Shown here: piece by piece, positions 33,911-42,427 of the stretch
Position numbering within the stretch: the stretch's first letter is position 1
How the letters are laid out: every line of letters starts with the position of its first letter
From: Inquilinus sp052078665
Lineage (GTDB): Bacteria; Pseudomonadota; Alphaproteobacteria; DSM-16000; Inquilinaceae
Assembly: GCF_052078665.1 (NCBI RefSeq)
Contig: NZ_JBQJIK010000010.1
Span: 1 to 64,000 of the forward strand
DNA: 64,000 nucleotides
Reading direction: 5' to 3'
The notes under the pieces: model-generated
What the model was told of the DNA's origin: nothing
Database searches by the model: none
What the model saw: only the letters and a program-made list of their open reading frames with translations
Made by a program: the position numbers and the translations under genes

Positions 33911-33939
33911 AATTCTGACATATCCGTATCTTGAGTCAA
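33911..33939 (-). promoter_or_regulatory. Promoter of the island catabolic operon
   Basis: On the minus strand TTGACT (RC at 33934-33939), 17-bp spacer, AGAATT (RC at 33911-33916), 24 bp before the aminotransferase start. The LacI operator lies just upstream of the -35 box. Confidence 0.6.
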
Positions 33940-33940
33940 T

Positions 33941-33950
33941 GAACCGGTTC
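33941..33950. promoter_or_regulatory. LacI-type operator between aminotransferase and LacI genes
   Basis: Perfect palindrome GAACCGGTTC with central CG, in the divergent region and next to the -35 of the aminotransferase promoter. It is the obvious target of the LacI protein of 34083-35108. Confidence 0.6.
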
Positions 33951-34082
33951 CAAATTCTTTGCACAAATGCCACGCATAAGCTGCCCGATCAGGCAACTTC
34001 GTGCCTTGATTTGCGGCAGGCGGCGCTTGGGGTGGGCATCGGCGTTTGACAGGATGGCGCCGCGATGAAGCAGGGTGGGGCG

Positions 34083-35108
34083 ATGGCAGTGATCAAGAAG
34101 GCGACGATTCGGGACGTGGCGGCCAAGGCCGGCGTTGCGCTCGGGACGGTGTCGCGCGTGCTGAACGACCATCCGTCGGTGACGCTCCAGGCGCGCCGCC
34201 GCGTGCAGGACGCGATCAAGACACTCGGCTATCAGCGCGACGCGGTCGCCGGAAGTCTGCGCAACGCCCGCACCCGAATGGTTGCCTGCGCGATTCGCGA
34301 CTTCGATATCCCGGCCTTCGCGAGCTATGTGAAGGCGGCCGAGGCCGTGTTCCGACGCGCTGGCTATACCTTGCTTCTGGCCAGCACCTCGAACGAGAAG
34401 GATGTCGAACTCGGGCTTCTGCGCGGTTTTGCGCAACGTCGTGTCGAGGGCGTCATGATGACGATGAGCGACGAGGCGGATGCCGAGCTCGCGTCAGCGA
34501 TCGTCGGCGCGCCGATGCCGATCGTGCTGATCGACCGCGAACTGCTGCAGAACGTCGACCGCGTGATGGCGGACCATCAGTCCGGTGCCGAGGAGGCGAC
34601 GGGGCATCTGCTGTCGCTCGGCCACACCCGCATCGGCATGATCGTCGGCGACCCGGCGGCTTATCCGTCACGCAGCCGCATCGCCGGGTTCAGGCGCGCC
34701 CATGAGCAACGAGGCGTCGAAGTCGACGACGCGTTGATCCGCGACCATGCCCTCTCCAACGAGATCACGTTCCGCGAGACCTGCGCCTTGTTGTCGGGGC
34801 CGAATCGGCCGACGGCCCTGTTCGTCGCCGCGGTCGACATGCTTGCCGGCACGCTGCGCGCGATCCGCAGCAGCGGCCTCGAGCCCGGGCGCGACATCAC
34901 GATTGTCGCGGGCAGCGATTCCGACCTCGCGGAACTCGGAACTCCCCCTGTCTCGGCACTGTCCTGGGACCGTGCCGAGATGGGCCGTCATGCCGCCGAG
35001 ATGCTGCTGGAGCGCATCCGCGATCCGCAGCCGCGGGCGCCGCGCTGCGTCAGACTGCCGGTGTCCTTGATCGTGCGGGGCAGCACCGCGGAATCCCGGT
35101 CCCGATAG
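34083..35108 (+). CDS. LacI family transcriptional regulator of the island operon
   Basis: 341 residues. The HTH ATIRDVAAKAGVALGTVSRVLNDH is at about residues 7-30, with the hinge QRDAVAGSLRNARTRMVA and a full effector-binding domain ending PRCVRLPVSLIVRGST. Start ATG at 34083; an upstream ATG at 34065 adds six residues only. It is divergent from the seven-gene catabolic operon and probably represses it through GAACCGGTTC. Confidence 0.9.
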   Translation: MAVIKKATIRDVAAKAGVALGTVSRVLNDHPSVTLQARRRVQDAIKTLGYQRDAVAGSLRNARTRMVACAIRDFDIPAFASYVKAAEAVFRRAGYTLLLASTSNEKDVELGLLRGFAQRRVEGVMMTMSDEADAELASAIVGAPMPIVLIDRELLQNVDRVMADHQSGAEEATGHLLSLGHTRIGMIVGDPAAYPSRSRIAGFRRAHEQRGVEVDDALIRDHALSNEITFRETCALLSGPNRPTALFVAAVDMLAGTLRAIRSSGLEPGRDITIVAGSDSDLAELGTPPVSALSWDRAEMGRHAAEMLLERIRDPQPRAPRCVRLPVSLIVRGSTAESRSR

Positions 35109-35188
35109 CGAGGTTGCCGACGATCATGCCACATGCTTGACGACCGGTGCGACCAGCGAGGGCAACTCGAGCCGAGCGACTCCATCTC

Positions 35189-35789
35189 TCATGCTGGGGA
35201 GAGGCGTCTTTCCACGATTCGCGCCAGGAGGCTCGCGCCGACCGGCAGGATGCCGTCATCCAGCACGAAGCCGGGATTGTGCACCGGCACCGAACCTGCA
35301 TGCCCGACGGTGCAGTAGACGCCCGGCGTCGCGTGCAGCATGTCCGCAAAATCCTCGCTGCCCATCACCGGCGCCGTCTTCAGATAGACCTGATCCGGCC
35401 CGACGATATCGCGAGCCGCTTCGAGATAGCCCTCGACCAGATCCTCGGTGTTCACCAGGACGTCGAACACGTTGCGGATGTCGCATTCGATCTCGACCTC
35501 GAAGGCGGCGGCGGTGCCCTCGGCGATGGCGCGCATCCGCTGGCGCACGAGCTCATTGACCTCCCGGTCCAGGAACCGGACCGTGCCGGAGACGACGGCC
35601 TCCTCCGGCACGATGTTATAGGCGCCGCCCGCGTGGATCTGGGTGACCGAAAGCACGGCCTGCTTGAGCGGACTGACGTTGCGGCTGACGACTGATTGCA
35701 GCGACTGGACCAGCGCGGTGGCGACGATGATCGGGTCGCGCGAATGCTCGGGCATGGCGCCATGGCTGCCGCGCCCGCGGATCCGGAAG
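35189..35789 (-). pseudogene. M20-family amidohydrolase, C-terminal two-thirds only
   Basis: Residues match hippurate-hydrolase/IAA-amino-acid-hydrolase type M20 peptidases: FRIRGRGSHGAMPEHSRDP (dimerisation-domain start), TQIHAGGAYNIVPEEAVVSGTVR, APVMGSEDFADMLHATPGVY (metal Glu) and HNPGFVLDDGILPVGASLL. The N-terminal metal-binding part, about 180 residues, is missing. The homology ends exactly where the TrbI fragment begins on the other strand (35790). It probably belonged to the adjacent catabolic operon, releasing an amino acid from an amide. Confidence 0.85.
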
Positions 35790-35933
35790 TCGACCCAGCA
35801 GAACATCAACGAGGCCGGTCAGCGCCTCACCGAGAAGTCGCTCGACATCCAGCCCACCATCACTATCCGCCCTGGCTGGCCGCTGCGCGTCATCGTCCAC
35901 AAGGACCTGGTGCTGCGGCCCTATCGGGGCTGA
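35790..35933 (+). pseudogene. trbI: trbI (conjugal transfer, VirB10-like) 3' fragment
   Basis: 47 codons reading STQQNINEAGQRLTEKSLDI then QPTITIRPGWPLRVIVHKDL and VLRPY: the extreme C-terminus of TrbI, the inner-to-outer membrane link of the type IV mating apparatus. The other 350 or so residues are absent. It is followed after 12 bp by a DUF2274 start, the normal trbI neighbour in conjugative elements. Confidence 0.85.
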
Positions 35934-35945
35934 CGGGAGACCGCC

Positions 35946-36065
35946 ATGACCGAATTGAAGCTCGGCCGGCTGCCGGATCGGACGCCCGCCCCGATCACCT
36001 TCGTGGCGCCGCCAGAACTTGCGCGGGCGCTCCAGGCCTATGCCGAAGCCTATCGCACCGAGATA
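35946..36065 (+). pseudogene. DUF2274 gene 5' fragment (trbI-linked)
   Basis: The ATG at 35946 with GGGAG upstream gives MTELKLGRLPDRTPAPITFV then APPELARALQAYAEAYR, the start of DUF2274 proteins encoded right after trbI in integrative conjugative elements. Homology ends about residue 40, just before a palindrome at 36066. The frame runs open into the next gene, making an accidental fusion. Confidence 0.72.
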
Positions 36066-36102
36066 TGGAATTATTGCGCACCTCAGATGCGGAATAATTC
36101 CA
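36066..36102. promoter_or_regulatory. 37-bp near-perfect palindrome at the start of the HipA-like gene
   Basis: Arms TGGAATTATT (36066-36075) and AATAATTCCA (36093-36102), extended inward by CGCA/TGCG with one mismatch. The AT-rich dyad lies exactly at the junction of the DUF2274 fragment and the HipA-like gene and could be a toxin-antitoxin-style operator. Confidence 0.6.
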
Positions 36103-36758
36103 TGCTGCACCTCGTCGGCGAAACCATAGACGCCAAGCGTGCCCATCTGCGCGCCCAAGCCGGCGAGCTTATCCAACTCGTCCGCGGTGTCTATGTCGAT
36201 GCCGACGGTGATGCCGAGACAACGGTTCTTGGCCATGCCGTCCGCATCGCGCGCTATCTCTATCCGATGGCCTACCTGTCTTCGGCGAGCGCCGTCCTGC
36301 TCGGGCCGGCACCGAACGGACGACTGTTCATCACCGGGCGCCGCAACCAGCGCACCCGTCTTCGATCGCTCGAGATCATCCAGAACGAGGCTCCCGCACA
36401 CCCATCCACGGTCGGCGTCGTTGTCGGCGACGATCTGGGAGAATTGCGGGCGGAGGCCTCGTCGCCACGGCAGCGTCTCCTGGAAGCCTTCCGCCTGCGC
36501 AGCGAGCATGCGAGCGCGATCACGGACACGATGCGGGCCCAGATGGCGACGCGCTTGGTCGAGGAATATGGATCGTCGGGCGCGGCCGCGGATGCGGTAT
36601 GGGCTCTCGCCCGCGAGAACGGCTGGTATCGTGAAGGCGAAGCTGCCGAGCGCTATTTCCTGGTCCGGCCGGATGCCGAGAAGGTCAGCCGGAACAAGGC
36701 GGCCCTGGATTTCATCGTCGCTTGGCACGGCACGCCGCTCGGGCACCTGATTCCATGA
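36102..36758 (+). pseudogene. HipA-like protein, N-terminal region only
   Basis: 218 residues from the ATG at 36102: a domain beginning LVGETIDAKRAHLRAQAGEL then RGVYVDADGD, YLSSASAVLLGPAPNGRLFI and GRRNQRTRLRSLEIIQNEAP, and ending in DFIVAWHGTPLGHLIP. The last motif resembles the opening strand of the HipA kinase domain, after which several hundred residues should follow. Here a stop comes at once. It is therefore probably a truncated toxin gene of the HipA group. The assignment of the family rests on recall of long HipA proteins and is moderate. Confidence 0.55.
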
Positions 36759-36759
36759 C

Positions 36760-36788
36760 GGCGGACAACCGGGAACGGTCCGTCCGCC
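36760..36788 (+). terminator. Hairpin after the HipA-like fragment
   Basis: GGCGGAC (36760-36766) and GTCCGCC (36782-36788) form a 7-bp stem without a U tract. A weak terminator candidate. Confidence 0.35.
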
Positions 36789-36841
36789 TTCCAAGCCCTT
36801 GTCCCGTCGCGGAATTCCGCCGGAACGCACAGGAAATTCGA

Positions 36842-36916
36842 TGGTAGCTGGGGAGGGATTTGAACCCCCGACCAAGGGATTATGATTCCCCTGCTCTACC
36901 ACTGAGCTACCCAGCC
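36842..36916 (-). tRNA. tRNA-Met (CAT), elongator type
   Basis: 75 bases including an encoded CCA. Acceptor GGCTGGG/CCCAGCT (with G-U at the first pair), D arm GCTC/GAGC, anticodon stem GGGGA/TCCCT with loop ATCATAA (anticodon CAT after T33), T arm GGGGG/CCCTC with loop TTCAAAT. The gene reads leftward, so its 3' end faces the mosaic island that ends about 80 bp away, the classical position of an element integrated at a tRNA 3' end. Confidence 0.95.
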
Positions 36917-37029
36917 ATCGGGGCCGAGCGTATACGCGCCCGCCGCCGCCCCTGTCAAGCCACCCGGGACAGTGTCGCAGAACGCCGCCTTTGCTTGCGG
37001 CAGCGGCTGTGCTTCCGGTACCTAGAAGC

Positions 37030-38472
37030 ATGACCGCGATGCCCCCCTCCGTCCGCCGGTTGGCCGCCGCCTTCGTGCTGAGCGCCGCCGTCGCCGCGCC
37101 GGCCCTCGCCCAGGAGGCCGCTCCCCCGGCTGTGCCGACGGCCGCCCCGCCGCTGGCGGCGCCGGCGCCGCTGCCGGACGATCTGCGGATCGCGCCGCAG
37201 GCCCAGAGCTTCACCCTCGGCAACGGGCTGCAGTTCATCGTCATCCCGGCCGGCACCGCCCCGGTGGTGACGCAGATGGTGTGGTACCGCGTCGGCGCCG
37301 CCGACGAGGCGCCGGGCCAGTCCGGCATCGCCCATTTCCTGGAACACCTGATGTTCCACGGCACCAATTCCCATCCGCAGGGCTACTCGCAGGAGCTGGC
37401 GGCGATCGGCGGGGTCGAGAACGCCTTCACCACCGCCGACTACACCGCCTACTACCAATCCGTGGCCAAGCAGAACCTGCCGCTGGTGATGCGCTACGAG
37501 GCCGACCGGATGCAGAACCTCGTGCTCGAGGAGAAGCGGGTCAACGCCGAGCGCAACGTGGTGCTGGAGGAGCGGCGGATGCGGATCGAGAACGAGCCGT
37601 CGTCGCGTCTCGGCGAGGCGATGAACGCCGTCCTGTACCTCAACCACCCCTACCGCGCACCGGTGATCGGTTGGCCGTCGGAGATCGAGGCGCTGCGGCG
37701 CGAGACCGCGCTGGCCTTCTACGACCGCTTCTACACGCCGAACAACGCCACGGTGGTGATCGCCGGCGACGTCGACCCCGCCGCGGTGAAGGCGCAGGCG
37801 GAGGAAATCTACGGGCCGGTCAAGCGCCGGGCCGAGCCGCCGCCGCGGGTGCGGCCGCAGGAACCGGAGCCGCCGGCGCCGCGCCGGCTGGAGCTGACCG
37901 ACGCCCGCGCCGGGCAGCCCTATCTGCGCCGCAACTACCTGGCCCCGTCGGTGGTGACGGCGGCGCCGGGCGAGGCCGCGGCGCTGCAGGTGCTGGCGGC
38001 GGTGCTGTCGGGCGAGACCGGCCGGCTCTACCGCGCCCTGGTGACCGAGCAAGGCAAGGCGGCGATGGCCGGCGCCGGCTACGACCCCGACGCGCTCGAC
38101 TACAGCCCCTTCGCCGTTTACGCCGTGCCGCGCGGCGACGTGGCGCTGCCGGATCTCGAGGCGGCGATGGACGCCGTTCTCGCCGGCGTTCGCGACGAGG
38201 CGGTGCCGGAGGATGAGCTGGCGCGGGCCAAGCGTCGCCTGCTGGCGGGCGCGATCTACGGCCAGGACGATCCCGGGGCGCTGGCCCGGGCCTTCGGCGA
38301 GGCGGCGGCGCTGGGCCGCGGCGTCGCCGACGTGCAGGGCTGGCCGGGCCGCATCGCCGCGGTCAAGGCCGCCGATGTGCAGAAGGCGGCGCGGACATAC
38401 CTGCAGCCGCCGCGCTCCGTCACCGGGCTCCTGACCCGGCCGGCGGATGCGACCCAGGCCAAGCAGCCCTGA
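37030..38472 (+). CDS. M16 family zinc metallopeptidase (active subunit)
   Basis: 480 residues with signal peptide (VLSAAVAAPALAQ). The inverted zinc motif HFLEH is in SGIAHFLEHLMFHGTNSHPQ near residue 100, and the distal Glu ligand in NAERNVVLEERRMRIENEP. Periplasmic peptidase of the pitrilysin/processing-peptidase type. Followed 20 bp later by a second M16 gene lacking the zinc site. Such pairs form heterodimers in which one chain is catalytic. Start ATG at 37030 or 37039. Confidence 0.92.
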   Translation: MTAMPPSVRRLAAAFVLSAAVAAPALAQEAAPPAVPTAAPPLAAPAPLPDDLRIAPQAQSFTLGNGLQFIVIPAGTAPVVTQMVWYRVGAADEAPGQSGIAHFLEHLMFHGTNSHPQGYSQELAAIGGVENAFTTADYTAYYQSVAKQNLPLVMRYEADRMQNLVLEEKRVNAERNVVLEERRMRIENEPSSRLGEAMNAVLYLNHPYRAPVIGWPSEIEALRRETALAFYDRFYTPNNATVVIAGDVDPAAVKAQAEEIYGPVKRRAEPPPRVRPQEPEPPAPRRLELTDARAGQPYLRRNYLAPSVVTAAPGEAAALQVLAAVLSGETGRLYRALVTEQGKAAMAGAGYDPDALDYSPFAVYAVPRGDVALPDLEAAMDAVLAGVRDEAVPEDELARAKRRLLAGAIYGQDDPGALARAFGEAAALGRGVADVQGWPGRIAAVKAADVQKAARTYLQPPRSVTGLLTRPADATQAKQP

Positions 38473-38491
38473 CCGCGCGAGGACCATGCCG

Positions 38492-39817
38492 ATGAACGCG
38501 ATGCTTTCCCCATTGCGCGCTGCCCTGGGCGCCGCCCTGACCGGTCTGCTGCTCGCCGCCGCCACGCTGCCCGCCGCCGCGACCACGATCGACCGCGTGG
38601 TCAGCCCCGGCGGCATCGAGGCCTGGCTGGTCGAGGACCACACCGTGCCGGCCGTCACCGTCTCCTTCTCCTTCGACGGCGGCGCCGCCCAGGACCCGGA
38701 CGGCAAGGCCGGCCTGGCCTCGCTGCTCAGCGAGATGCTGACCGAGGGGGCGGGGCCCTACGACGCCCCCGGCTTCAAGACCGCCCTGGCCGACCGCTCG
38801 ATCCAGCTCGGCTTCTCTGCGTCGCAGGATTACAACGGCGGCCGGCTGAAGACGCTGACCACCGAGCGCGATGCCGCCTTCGAGCTGCTGCGCCTGGCGC
38901 TGGCCGAGCCGAAGCTGGCGCAGGGCGACTTCGACCGGATCAAGGCCGGCCGCATGGCCGAGCTGAACTTCCAGGAGAACGACCCCGGCACCATCGCCGA
39001 CGACCGCTGGTCCGCCGCCGCCTTCCCCGGCCATCCCTACGGCCGGCCGTCGATCGGCACCAAGGACAGCGTCGCCGCGATCGGCACGGCCGACCTGCAG
39101 GACCTGCGCCGCCGCCTGTTCGCCCGCGACGGGCTGCGCCTGGCCGTGGTCGGCGACATCGACGCCGCCACGCTCGGGCCGGCGCTGGACCGCGTCTTCG
39201 GCGGCCTGCCGGCGAAGGGCGACCGCACACCGGTGCCGGAGATCGAGGCCGCCGCCAAGGGCACCGAGATGGTGCCGCTGGCGGTGTCGCAGGCGTCGAT
39301 CCAGCTCGGATTCCCGGCGCCGCGGCGCGACGACCCCGACTATTTCCCGGCGATCGTGATGAACCACATCCTCGGCGGCTCGACCTTCACCTCGCGGCTG
39401 TACCGCGCGGTGCGCGAGCAGCGCGGCCTGGCCTATTCGGTCGACAGCGACACCATCCAGCTCAAGCACGCCGGGCTCCTGCTGATCACCGCCGGCACCC
39501 GGGTGGACAAGGCGGGGGAGAGCCTGTCGGTGATCCGGGACGAGATCGCGCGGCTGGCGAAGGACGGCCCGACCGAGCAGGAGGTGGCCGAGGCCAAGAG
39601 CTACCTGATCGGCAGCTACCCGCTGGGCTTCGCCTCGCATGACAGCCTGGCGTCCTATGTGCTGTCGCTGCAGCTTGCCGGCCGCGGCCGCGACTTCATC
39701 GACAAATATCCCGGCCTGATCGAGGCGGTGACGCCGGCCCAGGTCAAGGCGGTGGCCGCCCGGGTGCTGCAGGTCAAGGACCCGACCGCGGTGGTGGCGG
39801 GAACGCCGGCCAGCTAG
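38492..39817 (+). CDS. M16 family peptidase, non-catalytic partner subunit
   Basis: 441 residues, signal peptide ending LPAAA. At the HxxEH position it has GLASLLSEMLTEGAG, so no zinc can bind. The C-terminal substrate-binding signature FTSRLYRAVREQRGLAYSVDS (the R/Y pair) is intact. It therefore completes the active M16 protein encoded 20 bp upstream. The ATG at 38492 is used because GAGGA is eight bases away; the ATG at 38486 would be only two away. Its TAG stop shares CTAG with the stop of the convergent transporter gene. Confidence 0.9.
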   Translation: MNAMLSPLRAALGAALTGLLLAAATLPAAATTIDRVVSPGGIEAWLVEDHTVPAVTVSFSFDGGAAQDPDGKAGLASLLSEMLTEGAGPYDAPGFKTALADRSIQLGFSASQDYNGGRLKTLTTERDAAFELLRLALAEPKLAQGDFDRIKAGRMAELNFQENDPGTIADDRWSAAAFPGHPYGRPSIGTKDSVAAIGTADLQDLRRRLFARDGLRLAVVGDIDAATLGPALDRVFGGLPAKGDRTPVPEIEAAAKGTEMVPLAVSQASIQLGFPAPRRDDPDYFPAIVMNHILGGSTFTSRLYRAVREQRGLAYSVDSDTIQLKHAGLLLITAGTRVDKAGESLSVIRDEIARLAKDGPTEQEVAEAKSYLIGSYPLGFASHDSLASYVLSLQLAGRGRDFIDKYPGLIEAVTPAQVKAVAARVLQVKDPTAVVAGTPAS

Positions 39818-40728
39818 GCCGGCTGCGCCTTCCGCGCCCGGCCGGGCAGGGTCATGGCGGCAACGCCGATCACCACCAGCACCAGGCCGTACAGCGCGGT
39901 CGGGGCCAGGGTCTCGCCCAGCAGGACCACGCCGATCGCCACCCCGATCGGCACCCGCAGATAGGCCTGCGCCATGGTGGCGACCGAGCCGAGCGAGGCG
40001 ATCAGCCGGAAGTAGAGCACGAAGGCCAGGGCGGTCGAGACCACGGCCAGCCCGGCCAGTGCGCCGAGCGAGCTGGCGGAGGGCGCCAGCGTCCAGGGCC
40101 GGTCCAGCACCAGGCTCAGCGGGATCAGCATGGCGGCGCCGGACAGCATCGACCCGGCGGCCGGCACCATCGGGTCCAGCCCCTTGAAGTTGCGGCCGAA
40201 GATGGCGGCGATGCCGTAGCACACCGTGGCCGCCACGATCGCCAGCTGCGGCAGCAGGTCGTGCCCGGCGCCGGACAGAGCGTCGAGGCCGATCACCAGC
40301 GTGATCCCCGCGACCCCGGCGGCGATGCCGAACATCTTGCGCCCGGTCACCGCCTCATGCCGGGTGATCGCCCAGGTGAACAGGAAGGTGAAGATCGGCG
40401 AGGTCGAGTTCAGGATCGCCGCCAGCCCGGCATCGACCCGGGTCTCGGCCCAGGCGATCAGCACGAAGGGGATGGTGCTGTTGACCAGCGCCTGCACCGC
40501 GAACAGCCGCCATGTGCGCCCATCGGTCGGCATGCGGATGCCGCGCAGCCGCAGCACCAGCAGCAGGATGGCGCCGGCGATCACGGTGCGCGCCGCGATC
40601 AGCGTCACCGGCGGGATGGTGGCGACGCCGAGCTTGATGAAGCTGTAGGAAGCACCCCAGAGGGTGGCGAGCAGCACCAGCAGCAGATAGTCGGTGACGG
40701 GCGCGCGATCGGCGGCGGGTGCGGACAT
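39814..40728 (-). CDS. DMT superfamily (EamA) transporter
   Basis: 304 residues, ten predicted helices in two EamA repeats. Repeat 1 starts LLLVLLATLWGASYSFIKLGV with NSTSPIFTFLFTWAIT at the end of helix 4. Repeat 2 starts LPQLAIVAATVCYGIAAIFGRN and ends LRVPIGVAIGVVLLGE. Exports or imports small metabolites; the substrate is unknown. ATG at 40728 after a GGAGG site. Stops convergently within the stop codon of the M16 gene. Confidence 0.9.
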   Translation of the reverse strand: MSAPAADRAPVTDYLLLVLLATLWGASYSFIKLGVATIPPVTLIAARTVIAGAILLLVLRLRGIRMPTDGRTWRLFAVQALVNSTIPFVLIAWAETRVDAGLAAILNSTSPIFTFLFTWAITRHEAVTGRKMFGIAAGVAGITLVIGLDALSGAGHDLLPQLAIVAATVCYGIAAIFGRNFKGLDPMVPAAGSMLSGAAMLIPLSLVLDRPWTLAPSASSLGALAGLAVVSTALAFVLYFRLIASLGSVATMAQAYLRVPIGVAIGVVLLGETLAPTALYGLVLVVIGVAAMTLPGRARKAQPA

Positions 40729-40831
40729 GGAGGCCTCCTCGTTTGGTGGCCCGACCATGCCCTGCGCGCGGGCGCCTGTCGCGCGCCGACGCTGCGGTTT
40801 CCGTCGAAGTGTCGGGGCTTCGCCGCAGCCC

Positions 40832-41134
40832 TCAGTCGTCCAGCAGCGCCGCCAGCTTCATGCCGACGGTCAGGGAGCCGTTGGCTTTGATCTTGCCGGT
40901 CATGTAGGCCATGGTCGGGCTCAGGCTGCCGTCGACCATCCGCCGCAGCGTCTCCGCCTTCATGCTCAGGGTGACGTCGGCCGGGGCGTCGCCGATCGAC
41001 ACCGCCGGCGCCGGGCCGGTGCCGTCGAGCACGATGAAGCCATCGGTGCCGAGGTCGAACTTGACGCGGGCGTCGAGCGGGGCACCGCCGGCAGCACGGC
41101 CGCGCACGGCTTCGGCGAGGGCGTCGAGCGACAT
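40832..41134 (-). CDS. SCP2 sterol-carrier-domain protein
   Basis: 100 residues, a single SCP2 fold: VKFDLGTDGFIVLDGTGPA, then ADVTLSMKAETLRRMVDGSL and SPTMAYMTGKIKANGSLTVGMKL. Single-domain SCP2 proteins bind lipids or acyl-CoA in bacteria. The ATG at 41134 is preferred over an in-frame TTG upstream. It is 36 bp from the stop of mnmA on the same strand, so it is likely cotranscribed. Confidence 0.88.
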   Translation of the reverse strand: MSLDALAEAVRGRAAGGAPLDARVKFDLGTDGFIVLDGTGPAPAVSIGDAPADVTLSMKAETLRRMVDGSLSPTMAYMTGKIKANGSLTVGMKLAALLDD

Positions 41135-41170
41135 GGGCAAAGTGTCCTTTCTGTCGGCGGAAAACTGAGG

Positions 41171-42298
41171 TCAGGCGGCGGCGCGCTCGGCCCGGGCGAT
41201 GAAGCCGCCGCCGAGCACGCGGTCGCCGTCATAAAGCACGGCGGCCTGTCCCGGCGCCACCCCGTGCTGCGGCGCATGCAGCTCCAGCACCGCCGCATCC
41301 GGGCCGGTCAGCCGCACCGTCGCCGGCACCGGCGACTGGGCGGAGCGCAGCTTGGCCTCGACCGTCCGGCCCTCCGGGCCGGGCGCCGCGTCCAGCCAGT
41401 TCAGCTCGGTCAGGGCGACGCTGTGCCGGGCCAGGGCCGACCACGGGCCGACGATGACGCGCTTGGCCTCGGGGTCGAGCCGGACGACGTAGAGCGGCTC
41501 GTCATTCGACTTGCGGCCGCCGATGCCCAGGCCCTTCCGCTGGCCGATGGTGTAGTGGACGATGCCCTGGTGGCGGCCCAGCACGGTGCCGTCGAGATGC
41601 ACGATCTCGCCGGGCCCGACCGCGCCCGGGCGCAGCCGCGCCACCACCTCGCCGTAGCGGCCCTCGGGCACGAAGCAGATGTCCTGGCTGTCCGGCTTGT
41701 CGGCGACCACCAGGCCCAGGCGCACCGCCTCGGCCCGGGTCTCGGACTTGCTGTTGCCGCCCAGCGGGAAGCGCAGGAAGCCCAGCTGCTCGGCGGTGGT
41801 GGCGAACAGGAAGTAGCTCTGGTCCTTGCCCGGGTCGATGGCGCGGTGCAGCTCCGGCCCCTCTCGCCCCTCGACCCGGCGGACATAGTGGCCGGTGGCC
41901 AGGCAGTCGGCGCCCAGGTCGCGGGCGGTGTCCATCAGGTCGCGGAACTTGACCTTCTGGTTGCAGCGGATGCAGGGGATCGGCGTCTCGCCGCGCAGGT
42001 AGCTGTCGGCGAAATCCTCCATCACCGCCTGGCCGAAGCGGCTCTCGTAATCCAGCACATAGTGCGGGAAGCCGATGCGGTCGGCCACGGTGCGGGCGTC
42101 GTAGATGTCGGCCCCGGCGCAGCAGGCGCCCTTCTTCTGGATGGCGATGCCGTGGTCGTACAGCTGCAGCGTGATGCCGACGACGTCGTAGCCCTGCTCG
42201 GCAAGCTGGGCCGCGACGACGGAGCTGTCCACGCCGCCGGACATGGCGACCACGACGCGCGTCGCGGCCGGGGGCTTGTCGAGACCGAGTGAATTCAT
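41171..42298 (-). CDS. mnmA: tRNA-specific 2-thiouridylase MnmA
   Basis: Thiolates U34 of Lys, Glu and Gln tRNAs. 375 residues. PP-loop ATP site VVAMSGGVDSSVVAAQLAEQG at residues 15-35, first catalytic Cys region IPCIRCNQKVKF, second in PDSQDICFVPEG. GIVHYTIGQRKGLGIGG is the tRNA-binding central block, and a beta-barrel C-terminal domain completes it. Length normal. Start ATG at 42298. Confidence 0.96.
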   Translation of the reverse strand: MNSLGLDKPPAATRVVVAMSGGVDSSVVAAQLAEQGYDVVGITLQLYDHGIAIQKKGACCAGADIYDARTVADRIGFPHYVLDYESRFGQAVMEDFADSYLRGETPIPCIRCNQKVKFRDLMDTARDLGADCLATGHYVRRVEGREGPELHRAIDPGKDQSYFLFATTAEQLGFLRFPLGGNSKSETRAEAVRLGLVVADKPDSQDICFVPEGRYGEVVARLRPGAVGPGEIVHLDGTVLGRHQGIVHYTIGQRKGLGIGGRKSNDEPLYVVRLDPEAKRVIVGPWSALARHSVALTELNWLDAAPGPEGRTVEAKLRSAQSPVPATVRLTGPDAAVLELHAPQHGVAPGQAAVLYDGDRVLGGGFIARAERAAA

Positions 42299-42427
42299 GG
42301 CGGGCTGAATATAGGGAGGGATCGGCGCCGAGAAAACCGGCAGATGGTCCGGGCCGCCATGCTGGCCTGTTGTCGGACATAACGAGGGGTGCGTACACTC
42401 CTGGGAAAGCGAGGAGGGAACCCCGGA

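Noticed and set aside
36842..36916. Attachment-site duplicate of the tRNA-Met 3' end at the left island border
   Set aside because: I compared the tRNA 3' sequence with the region around 26050-26400 and saw no matching stretch, so no att site is claimed.
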